A DNA stretch of 31,335 nucleotides from Nemertoderma westbladi. Its lineage: Eukaryota; Xenacoelomorpha; Nemertodermatida; Nemertodermatidae. Positions 9,386 to 18,049 of the stretch are shown here, piece after piece. Each line of letters starts with the position of its first letter. The stretch's first letter is position 1. The position numbers were made by a program, and so were the translations under genes. The notes beneath the pieces were generated by a model. It searched no databases. It was given only the letters and a program-made list of their open reading frames with translations, and was not told the origin of the DNA. The DNA lies in assembly GCA_032718475.1 (NCBI GenBank), contig JAUCBJ010007592.1, positions 1 to 31,335 on the forward strand. Reading direction: 5' to 3'.

Positions 9386-10009
9386 ACAGAGGGTGCGATT
9401 TCGCAAGGTTTTCCCCAAGGGGGTCCTCTTAGTGGACCTTTGTTTACCAAAGACACTGATGAAATTCGAGCTGACGATGGATCCCTAGCAAAATATTCTG
9501 ATGACTCAAGAAATCTACAGGCGATAAGGCATTCCGCAGAAAATGACAAATATAAGTCTAACATCCAGCGAATTGTTGAGCTATCACATGGAAAAAACTT
9601 GAAGATAAACGCAAAGAAATCTGAAGAACTATGTTTCATTCCAATGAACATTAAAGAACAGAAAGTTCTAGATATCGCAGAAGAAATAATCTACATAGAT
9701 GGTGACGAGGTTCCGCGTCCGTCCGAAGTGAAACATCTTGGAATATGGATTGCAAATAATCTATCATGGAAAACTCATATATTTAAACTTATAAAAAGGG
9801 TAAATTACATAGTTCGCCAATTCAGTTTTTTCATCCGGTTTGCAAATAAAGATACAAAAATATTTCTCTTTGAAACTTACATTGTACCACAATATATGTA
9901 CTGTGCGGTTGCGTGGGTCCCCCTCATTCCAAAGAATCTCAAAAAGAAGTTAAAGAGGCCACTGTCGCTGTTTGCCAAACACTCAAAAATATCGTTCAAT
10001 TGTCAACGT
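9368..10009 (+). pseudogene. 5'-truncated LINE reverse transcriptase fragment
   Basis: The frame opens inside the foldback arm and encodes the 3' half of a non-LTR reverse transcriptase. Near the start is the motif QGFPQGGPLSGPLF (RT motif B, usually GVPQGSxLSPLLF), then KYSDDS in place of the catalytic YADD box, then LKINAKKSEEL (motif D/E region) and SEVKHLGIWIANNLSW, the usual VKYLGv.iD..LsW of LINE thumb domains, and YIVPQYMYCAVAW. The fingers and first catalytic Asp are missing, so the copy is 5'-truncated. The frame is otherwise open for more than 200 codons, so decay is modest. The tail near 10010-10042 is ATTT-rich, perhaps the element's 3' end. Not functional alone. Confidence 0.8.
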
Positions 10010-10015
10010 ATTTTC

Positions 10016-10042
10016 AATTTTTATTTATTTATTTATTATTTT
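10016..10042. repeat. ATTT microsatellite at the end of the LINE fragment
   Basis: A short TTTA-type run follows the RT frame directly and may mark the LINE 3' tail. Confidence 0.6.
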
Positions 10043-10048
10043 ACTTAG

Positions 10049-10636
10049 CCGGATTTTAATTTTTATTAAGTTGCTAATCTCAGCTAACAAGTGATACATA
10101 TACGGTTTAAAGTTTTATTTATTTTTACTGGAAATATTCAATTTTTAGCTACCGGGGGGGGGGGGGGGGGGGGGGGGGAATTTATCATACTTTTTAAAGT
10201 AATTTTAACGTATTATTTCTGTAATTATAAAGTTTTATGTAATCTGTGTTTTGCCCACACTTTACTACCGTGTTGTTTAGCCTACAGTATACTGATCGTT
10301 TGGAGCCGATTCAACTACTGTTGTAAAGCTCATCCACAGCTCAATACAATGGGCCTGTTGACGTTGACAGAAACGTCAATGCTAAACTTCCTGGCAGCTG
10401 ATAAACAAAAGTATAGCCGAAACTCATAATATGTGTGTGTTGAATTCAAGTCAGAACGGTTTTTCTGTAACTCATGAGTTTTCACAAAGTCAGAATATAT
10501 TTCTTCAATAATACCCACCAAGTACAACTGACAATCGCAAAACTCATATTAGAGTCAGCCAGTTTTCTACAGTAGTTCATAATGCCAAGTTTCCGCTTAA
10601 ACGAATTAAAATCAATGACATGGTGGAAAGTTTCCA
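10049..10636. other. Spacer with 25-nt poly-G tract, no recognised gene
   Basis: A run of 25 G lies at 10154-10178 after ACC. Short frames here show no family resemblance, and the poly-Gly in one of them is only the G run. Confidence 0.5.
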
Positions 10637-10698
10637 CTTTCCGACATTTCGTCCTTTAGTGGCAGACTTGAGAACTGCAGACAGATGACCTTCCTTAC
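10637..10698 (+). repeat. Left flanking direct repeat of the 14-bp satellite
   Basis: The segment containing GACATTTCGTCCTTTAGTGG and GAGAACTGCAGAC is repeated, diverged but in the same orientation, at 11797-11860 on the other side of the satellite (ATATTTCGCCCTTTAGCGCC and GGGAACTGCAGAC). Confidence 0.7.
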
Positions 10699-10716
10699 AA
10701 TGACGCAGCATATGTA

Positions 10717-11740
10717 TGGCTTGGTATCCATGGTTTGGTATCCATGGTTTGGTATCCATGGTTTGGTATCCATGGTTTGGTATCCATGGTTTGGTATCCA
10801 TGGTTTGGTATCCATGGTTTGGTATCCATGGTTTGGTATCCATGGTTTGGTATCCATGGTTTGGTATCCATGGTTTGGTATCCATGGTTTGGTATCCATG
10901 GTTTGGTATCCATGGTTTGGTATCCATGGTTTGGTATCCATGGTTTGGTATCCATGGTTTGGTATCCATGGTTTGGTATCCATGGTTTGGTATCCATGGT
11001 TTGGTATCCATGGTTTGGTATCCATGGTTTGGTATCCATGGTTTGGTATCCATGGTTTGGTATCCATGGTTTGGTATCCATGGTTTGGTATCCATGGTTT
11101 AGTATCCATGGTTTGGTATCCATGGTTTGGTATCCATGGTTTGGTATCCATGGTTTGGTATCCATGGTTTGGTATCCATGGTTTGGTATCCATGGTTTGG
11201 TATCCATGGTTTGGTATCCATGGTTTGGTATCCATGGTTTGGTATCCATGGTTTGGTATCCATGGTTTGGTATCCATGGTTTGGTATCCATGGTTTGGTA
11301 TCCATGGTTTGGTATCCATGGTTTGGTATCCATGGTTTGGTATCCATGGTTTGGTATCCATGGTTTGGGGTTTGGTATCCATGGTTTGGTATCCATGGTT
11401 TGGTATCCATGGTTTGGTATCCATGGTTTGGTATCCATGGTTTGGTATCCATGGTTTGGTATCCATGGTTTAGTATCCATGGTTTGGTATCCATGGTTTG
11501 GTATCCATGGTTTGGTATCCATGGTTTGGTATCCATGGTTTGGTATCCATGGTTTGGTATCCATGGTTTGGTATCCATGGTTTGGTATCCATGGTTTGGT
11601 ATCCATGGTTTGGTATCCATGGTTTGGTATCCATGGTTTGGTATCCATGGTTTGGTATCCATGGTTTGGTATCCATGGTTTGGTATCCATGGTTTGGTAT
11701 CCGTGGTTTGGTATCCATGGATTGGTATCCATGGTTTGGT
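10717..11740. repeat. 14-bp tandem satellite, about 73 copies
   Basis: The unit is GGTTTGGTATCCAT, repeated head to tail for about 1,020 bp with almost no variation. Variants seen: TTTAG instead of TTTGG at about 11101 and 11472, a 7-base partial unit at about 11364-11371, and three changed units at the right end (CCGTGG, ATTGG, GGTCTC). The unit carries the palindrome CCATGG. Because 14 is not a multiple of 3 and no frame of the unit has a stop, all six frames stay open and give 14-residue peptide repeats (MDTKPWIPNHGYQT on minus, WYPWFGIHGLVSMV on plus). These are not genes. Confidence 0.97.
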
Positions 11741-11796
11741 CTCACAGGTTTCAGATTGAACGGACCATAAATACCGAAATGAGAGAAGGATTATAC

Positions 11797-11860
11797 TATC
11801 GGATATTTCGCCCTTTAGCGCCAGAGTGGGGAACTGCAGACGTTTCATCCTCCCTTAAAA
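11797..11860 (+). repeat. Right flanking direct repeat of the 14-bp satellite
   Basis: This is the partner of 10637-10698: same order of words (TTTCGYCCTTTAGYG, then GRGAACTGCAGAC) at the same spacing, followed by YCCTTA-type sequence on both sides. Confidence 0.7.
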
Positions 11861-11864
11861 AAAG

Positions 11865-13165
11865 ACACATATGACGGTGACCGTCTTCTTGTATCAGCAA
11901 ATTCTGTTACCAAATAACTAATAGCAGGGCGCTTGTTTAAAACTGGGAGAGCGGAGGCAACATCTGTAAACCGCTATGAACCGCGATACATCTGTAGGCT
12001 ACACTGTAGATGTAGTAAAAATAAGTGAATGTTATTATTCCCGTAATAATCTAAATTAGTTGGCAAAAACAAATTACAGAAGGCATACAGTACATTAAAG
12101 TAAAGTCATACCAGAGCATGGTAAATTTAATCCAAAATAATTATCATTGTGAAAAAACATAATGTATTCGCCCGATTTCCTCGTTGTAAAACCCACAATC
12201 TTTTATTATTTACTTCTTCTAGTCAGGTATGGCATAACGAATCGACAGAAATATCCATTTTGTTTGTTTTTAATACTTTTGTTTCGTTTTCGTTTCGTTT
12301 TTACAAATCCGATCAAATATTCGTTTAGTTTCGTTTTTTAACAATCTATGGAATTTTCGTTTCGTTTGATAGATTTTAAATTCGTATTCCGTTCGTTTCG
12401 TTTTTTTCTAAAGTTATTGATTTTATAAAATAAAAGTTTTAAATATAATAACCGCCCCCCATACCAACGAGACGGGGGGGGGGGGGTATTCTCAATTTAG
12501 GGAAGGGCAGGTTACGGTGGCACGTTATTTTAACCAAAACAATAAACTAAATACAATAGAACAGGTTACAGTTTTATTTTTGAGAGTAATCATCTTTTAT
12601 TTGCGTCCAATTTCCCCTGGAGAGGGATGAATTTTTATTGCGTCCAGTTTCCGGATTTCCGGTCGAGTTTCAGTTCTGATACCAACACCATATCTGCGGT
12701 ATGTCTCCTTTTGAGTTTTTACACTATACTGGTACCAAGTGCAAGTAAGCTTACCACCTTGAATTACCAATTCATATTATATTCGACGGACAATTTTGAA
12801 ATTCAAGTAAATCCAATTTAACTCAGATTATATATAAAAAAAACTACTGCTAATTATTATTTCGTTCTATTTTTCAATTTACACTTAAAGTCATTTAATT
12901 TAACATTTAACAATATCAAATGAATCCATTATCAAATCGGCGTAGGTTATTGGTATTGGTTTTGGTGCTATATATAAAAAATATCCGGCTTTGGCCGAAA
13001 TTACGGCCGGATTTTTTTTACAAATCCGGCTGCTCGGCCGGTTTGAAAATGGCCAATCCAGCACATCCCTAGTTATTGTTATTTGTTTTACCCGAAAATG
13101 TAGCCTATTAGTCACAAATAGTTAGTTACATTATCTTGACACTCCCAAAGCATACAAAATGGTGT
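11865..13165. other. Non-coding stretch with TTTCG-rich low complexity and a poly-G run
   Basis: At about 12256-12415 the sequence is a diffuse repeat of TTTCGTTT words. A run of 13 G lies at 12474-12486. Around 12980-13045 there are nested short palindromes built on GGCCG/CGGCC and ATCCGG/CCGGTTT. None of the small open frames resembles a known protein. Confidence 0.5.
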
Positions 13166-13358
13166 GGGATGTTCCTAGCGAGAATTGAAAAATTTCGATT
13201 TAGATTAGTCTAGATTTAACGTAGCTCACGATTAACCAATCAGAGCATCGCATTCATAGACCCCCCATGTGTAAGTGAATCTCGAGCCACCCAGAGTGTA
13301 GAGACTATGTAAAGGTAAAGGGATGTTCCTAGTGAGAATTCGAGAATTGAACAATTTC
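13166..13358. repeat. Two direct copies of a GGGATGTTCCTAG motif
   Basis: GGGATGTTCCTAGCGAGAATT at 13166 and its near copy at 13320 (T for C in the sixth base before the end) are about 154 bp apart, and both are followed by GAAxAATTTCG. This could be two diverged units of a repeat or a short duplication. Confidence 0.5.
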
Positions 13359-13605
13359 GTTGTAGACAAGAATGTAGCAATTTTCGTTACAAAGTCGAGT
13401 TTGATCGAGATTCAGCATTAAAGAATGTACATGCTTCCATCCATTCTTTATTACAGTATTATTGGTACCGGTAAGTAGCCTTCTACTTAATGTACGCGTT
13501 GCTCTGTGAATAATTTATATAGTTACAGTTACAGAGAGATATAGTGTATTTATACAATTACAATTCCTGTAATTAATATTATATTTTTTTGTTATCCTTA
13601 TACAG

Positions 13606-13751
13606 GCCTGAATAATTTTGGTGCAAACTGGTTTGGGCAGAGTAGAGTCCATCATATTCATAAGTTTAAACAGAGACGTAAAACTGCCAATCACGTGCAG
13701 TGAATTCGGGAAACTGGATGGCAACTGGTAAATAATGTGATTGTGTCAGAG
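13606..13751 (+). other. Putative 5' UTR portion of the LSM11 exon
   Basis: A pyrimidine tract ending in TTATCCTTATACAG places a good splice acceptor with AG at 13604-13605. The exon would start at 13606. An upstream ATG at 13718 opens a five-codon frame (MATGK) that ends before the main ATG, so a very short upstream ORF may modulate translation. The upstream exon is not identified. Confidence 0.5.
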
Positions 13752-14627
13752 ATGCGTTCTTCGTCCGGATTGCCAGTGTCCGGGAATCCCACAATGTCCG
13801 GATCTACTCCAGTGTTGCATACGCCCCCACTCCCAGTGTCCGAGTCCGGGAATCACCCAGTGTCCGCGTCAAGGAATCGCCCAGTGTCCGAAACTCTCCC
13901 TGTACCATCCGCCATCCTTGCCGACGGAATCGATTTCGGATCTCCCAAATTCTGCGCATCCAGATGTCTAGAAGTCGGCGTCAAACGGATTCTCAAATCG
14001 CGACACCAGAGAGCCGTGCACACAATAGAAGCCAAAGAATCAGAGAAAGACAACTTGAAAAACACTGTAGACAAGTTCTCATCTATTATTAACTCTCTAG
14101 ACCAGGGTTCCGGGGTTATGGACACGACCGCATATGATCCGAATTCAACTCCAAATATCAGCAATGATCCAGTCATTCCCATTGATTGTAAAGTACCTAC
14201 GATTGAATCTCAGTCGAGTAAAAAACCACCAAAGAAGGACATTCATATATTAACTCAAATGGACCAATTACAAGACGGCCCGTTTTCGGTGCTACACAGG
14301 GCTGTACGTCATCGTATCCCGGTTGTCATAGTTATTCGTTCCTTTAGAGGCGTTCGCGGGGCCCTCTCGGGGTACGTTGAAGCATTCGATTTCCATTTAA
14401 ACGTTGCAGTAAGTGATGTCGACGAGGTGTTTAAGCCAGTGGCCAAGGGGATTAACTTCTACGTGGATCCTCGCCCTTCTTGTTTCGAGTTTATCTCATG
14501 TTTGATCGACGATTCTCAGCGTTTAGCCACGCCAGGTTTACGCCGTCGCCACGTAAATCAACTCTTTGTGCGAGGCGACCAAATTGTATTTGTGAAATTA
14601 AAGTTTGAAATTAGCGAAGGTAAATAA
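13752..14627 (+). CDS. LSM11: U7 snRNP-specific Sm-like protein LSm11
   Basis: The 291-residue product matches LSm11, which with LSm10 replaces two Sm proteins in the U7 snRNP ring and directs 3' cleavage of replication-dependent histone pre-mRNA in the nucleus. Residues 177-226 form the Sm1 motif (GPFSVLHRAVRHRIPVV, VIRSFRGVRG, SGYVEAFDFHLNVAVSDVDE), and 265-283 the Sm2 motif (RRHVNQLFVRGDQIVFVKL). The preceding KDIHILTQM is the conserved LTRM lead-in. The stretch between Sm1 and Sm2 is only about 35 residues, whereas vertebrate LSm11 has a much longer one. The N-terminus is low complexity, with repeated PVS units from a roughly 27-bp DNA repeat; DFGSPKFCASRCL at 61-73 may be the short conserved N-terminal motif. 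The start is the first ATG of the frame (G at -3); the frame also extends upstream without ATG to 13704. The last codons (GAAGGTAAATAA) include a possible splice donor, so the true C-terminus may differ. Confidence 0.88.
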   Translation: MRSSSGLPVSGNPTMSGSTPVLHTPPLPVSESGNHPVSASRNRPVSETLPVPSAILADGIDFGSPKFCASRCLEVGVKRILKSRHQRAVHTIEAKESEKDNLKNTVDKFSSIINSLDQGSGVMDTTAYDPNSTPNISNDPVIPIDCKVPTIESQSSKKPPKKDIHILTQMDQLQDGPFSVLHRAVRHRIPVVIVIRSFRGVRGALSGYVEAFDFHLNVAVSDVDEVFKPVAKGINFYVDPRPSCFEFISCLIDDSQRLATPGLRRRHVNQLFVRGDQIVFVKLKFEISEGK

Positions 14628-14647
14628 TTTTCGATTTGTTCTTCTAG

Positions 14648-14989
14648 TGTTTAAACGCAACCGGGATCCCCCGCTCGGGATCCCGATTTTCGGGATCGGG
14701 ATTGCACTTTTCAGTATATATAACTGTGTTAATTAAAAACGTGTTTTTGGAAAAATTATATCACTTAATTCACAGTACTGAAATTTTAGTGAGATAAAAT
14801 TATATTATAAATTATTTATCCGGCTATTCGATATAATCAATACATTTAGGTTCTGGTTCATATATCCATCGGATATTCAATAAATTTACCTACTATTTAT
14901 ACTTCGGGATCCTGTTCCAAAAATGTCGGGAGCGGGATGCAAATTTGGCCGGAATCCTTGTTTTTCGGGATCGGGATCCTGCTTAAACA
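14648..14989. mobile_element. Inverted-repeat element of the TGTTTAAACG family, copy 2
   Basis: The left end TGTTTAAACGCAACCGGGATCC and right end, whose reverse complement is TGTTTAAGCAGGATCC, are inverted matches with a small gap. The interior is full of CGGGATC / GGGATCCCGA words at both ends with an AT-rich middle. It lies 20 bp after the LSM11 stop. An AATAAA at 14879-14884 inside it is the nearest candidate polyadenylation signal for LSM11. Confidence 0.7.
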
Positions 14990-15657
14990 TTGTTCCTATG
15001 TGTATTGTGGGTGTGGCTGCTGTTTAACCATTTTGAAATCACTGATATTTAAATACTTTAAATTGTAATGATGTTCTATGTTTTTATTACGAAATTGCAA
15101 AGTTTTGCTATTTAATTTAATTATTTTTCATATTGTCATTCACCTGGTTTGTTACACGTACACGAACGAGCGTAGTGAGTGACTGAAATTAAAACCACGA
15201 GGATAATCACACTGTAATGATTATTTACATAACCCCGCGTTTAAAGTTGCACTTCACTCCCACAGTCTACTTATACTAGGATTAATTTTTAATGATATTA
15301 TTTTGTTTGTGATGTAATCAAGACGATGGGAATTTTCTAGTTCAGTCTCGTTTTAAAGTTGCTCAATGCTGTAAGTAAAGTCTTCATTTCTGCTCTATTC
15401 TATTTAACCAGACGCTGTAATGAGGACGTTGTTTTCATAATCACCTATCTATAAATGGAATGTATACCAACGTGTTGAAAATGTAATGTTAAAAATTCGG
15501 AATAATTTTAGTTTATTGGATAGTTAGTATTCCGGTAAGTGCAATAATAGTTTATTTTTTACTGGATGCCATTTTCACATTTTGATATTCTGGTTCTCCG
15601 TATAAAATACGTTATAATACAATAATTATACATCCGGTGTTATTGGGTGTGTTGTAG
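14990..15657. other. AT-rich stretch, no recognised gene
   Basis: Nothing I can identify; may be 3' flank of LSM11. Confidence 0.4.
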
Positions 15658-15822
15658 TGTTTGCACGGGATCAGACTTTTCGGGATTTCCGGGATCGGGA
15701 CCGGGATTAACACTCTCGGGATCCCCTTTTTCGGGACCGGGATTATCATTCTCGGGATCCCGTTTTTCGGGATCGGGATTGCAATTTTAGATTAAATTCC
15801 TTAAAGTTAATAGTATATATCG
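15658..15822. mobile_element. Partial copy 3 of the TGTTTAAACG / CGGGATC family
   Basis: It begins TGTTTGCACGGGATC and carries repeated TTTTCGGGATCGGGATT / CTCGGGATCCC words as in copy 2, then GGGATTGCA followed by an AGTATATAT stretch, which copy 2 also has. The closing inverted end is absent, so the copy seems 3'-truncated or internally deleted. Confidence 0.6.
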
Positions 15823-16140
15823 CGGGTTTTGGGTAACACTCACTTTATCTTACATCCCAGGGTCGTTCTCACAAAAAGTGGCCAAACTTTTATGTCATAA
15901 TGGCCATGCATTCGCACGGTTATATTTCCAAACGACACAGATTTAACCCCATGAACCTATATACCAATCGGAAGAGCGGAAATCTGCTCATATTTCAGCA
16001 ACTTTTCAACAGATTCATTCACAACCTAGAGAATGACACCATTTCAAATATCGAAAATGCATGTTTTTTGAAACGAAGCTACTCACATTTTATATATTTA
16101 CTATTTACTAACAATAAGTTACGCAGTCACTAGGATTTTG
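15823..16140. other. Stretch without recognised gene
   Basis: A 77-codon frame (15900-16133) has no family resemblance and no coding support. Confidence 0.4.
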
Positions 16141-16146
16141 TCCACC

Positions 16147-16571
16147 ATGTAACGCTTGTTTTCAGGACATGGTTTTTTTATATTTATTCACAACATCTCC
16201 GAGTGAGATATTTCTAAACGGCGATTTATTTAGCTATCAGCAGGTAAAAGAATTATACGAATTCGTTAATTAGAACTCGATCATTGTGCGAAAACGTAAA
16301 TCTACATAAAATACCGTCATTAGGAATGTCCTCAATGTAACGCTACTTTGAATAGCGATAACTTTTGCTTTACTAATCACATCAACACCATTGAGGGCTC
16401 ATATGAAAGAGCAATCGCAGATCTATCGAATCACATATTTTATTTTAATATAGTTTCAAAACAGACTATAGTCAACGCCATGCTAATGAAAAATGTCTTC
16501 AATTTCCACATGTAACGCTGTCACAATCAATAGCGTTACACTTGAGACATGTCCAGTCCACCATGTAACGT
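16147..16571. repeat. Dispersed copies of an ATGTAACGCT motif
   Basis: ATGTAACGCT occurs at 16147, 16335 and 16510, ATGTAACG at 16563, and the inverted AGCGTTACA at 16532-16540. Two copies are preceded by GTCCACC and one by GTCCTCA. The spacing is irregular (188, 175, 53 bp), so this is not a clean tandem array. Confidence 0.5.
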
Positions 16572-16701
16572 AGTTGGACATGAAAAGACCTAGCAGAACA
16601 AGTGGCGTTCCTTTTTACAAATTAGGCATTCAGGGTCAAATTAACAATAGTCGATGGTTTCTGTATTTCAGTATTTAGTATAAACTAAGACTGTTACTGC
16701 C

Positions 16702-16926
16702 GTGCAATGTAAAAAGACCGCAAGTCACAAAAAGTCATTTCGAGTAAAACGCAAATTAGTGTTTGCCTTCAGATTGTTGGTTTAAAATGTCCGTAAATTA
16801 CTAATTTTTAATAACCCTACGCAATTGGGGGTGGGAAATTTTTCTACGTGATTCTACGTTTTCACTTTCCATTAATATTTTGACTTCAGGGTTATTTTTT
16901 GTACTTACGGTCTTTTTGCATTGTAC
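16702..16926. mobile_element. Inverted-repeat element (MITE-like) with GTGCAATGTAAAAAGACCG ends
   Basis: The left end GTGCAATGTAAAAAGACCG at 16702 is the inverse of the right end (reverse complement GTACAATGCAAAAAGACCG, ending at 16926). The match continues to about 33 bp with YAAGT and AAAAA. The 225-bp element has no coding capacity, and I see no clear target duplication. Confidence 0.7.
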
Positions 16927-16956
16927 AACCTGCATGTAAATACACGATACAATGCA

Positions 16957-17022
16957 AAAACAAATGTCACAATAACAAAACAAATGTCACAATGACAAAA
17001 CAAATGTCACAATGACAAAACA
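16957..17022. repeat. 20-bp tandem repeat, about three copies
   Basis: The unit AACAAATGTCACAATGACAA is repeated about three times (first copy AATAACAA). Confidence 0.85.
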
Positions 17023-18049
17023 CTGCAAGTCTGTCAGTTGCGGTGTATTGTTATATTGTTAATTGTATAAATTTAATGCTCAAATTGGGGGGGGGGGGGG
17101 GGGGGCAACAGCACCTCGGTTTTATTTGTAAATAACTCAATGTGGTTGCATAAACAAAAAAAACTTGGGGACGAGGAAATATTATGAAATAAAAAAAACT
17201 GCCCGAAATTTGACGAAGTTTATTAAATTACCTGTCATATGAAGCGAAAATTACAAAAAACGGTTAAAGAGGAACGTAGTGTTTTTTGCGTGAAAAACTT
17301 TCATTCCGAGAAAATTGCCTTGAAAGTTTAAACATTCACAAAACTGCCTGTATGGGGTCTGGTTGGTTGTGTGCGTGTGGCATGAAGGAAGTACACCACA
17401 GAGCTATAATATTCATTATGGTGGTTTTCGAGGTCCGTGATTTCATATCCAATATCATTTTTATGTTCGGTATAATCTAGTCTCTTTGACTATTGGTCAG
17501 CCTGTGGCTGGACTTAACATTATGACTTTTTTAAATTTTGATCTCCCTTAAAGCACTTAAGAAGGGGTTCTTGTTATGGTGTAGGGCGGGTTGACCTCAG
17601 GTGACTAATGGAATTATTAACAACAGTTATTACAAACTTTCTCCCATCAGGGCTTCTTCAGGTAATTTATGAAAATGCATACAAACAGATCTCGCCAAGC
17701 CATTTTCATATTTGAAATCCCATTAAATTATGCTCTAGGTAAAATAAAGCTGATAATTTGAAGCGAGGGCTAAGTTATTAAAAGTAATATGTAATATGCT
17801 TAATTATTAAAAGTGTAGGTCACGTTTACTTGTTGTTTATCTTAAATCTATTAAATATCCTGACCTGGGTAATACTAAATAATTTTAATTTAAAGTTTTG
17901 TTAAAAGTTGTTGTTTAACCCTATTAGTACCGGGCTATAAAATGATGTACAGTACAAATACCGGGGGGGGGGGGGGGGGGGGGTCATATTGATCTCTCCC
18001 TCTAAAATCTACAAATATTAACGAAAACGTCTGATTTTTTGTTTGTACG
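17023..18049. other. Spacer with two poly-G tracts, no recognised gene
   Basis: Runs of 19 G (17087-17105) and 21 G (17963-17983, after ACC) bound a stretch with no family resemblance. The segment near 17640, TCCCATCAGGGCTTCTTCAG, looks like a fragment of a dispersed repeat, but I cannot assign it. Confidence 0.4.

Noticed and set aside
10717-11740. CRISPR-like array
   Set aside because: The 14-bp units are contiguous with no spacers, and the setting is an animal genome.
10577-11874. Long open frames (up to 379 codons) on both strands
   Set aside because: They are the 14-bp satellite read in all six frames; no start, composition or family supports a protein.
13166-13358. Inverted-repeat element around the GGGATGTTCCTAG copies
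   Set aside because: The two copies are direct, not inverted, and I found no matching ends.
13741-13971. 76-codon Cys/Pro-rich frame overlapping LSM11
   Set aside because: It is a shifted reading of the N-terminal DNA repeat; the LSM11 frame continues into conserved Sm motifs.
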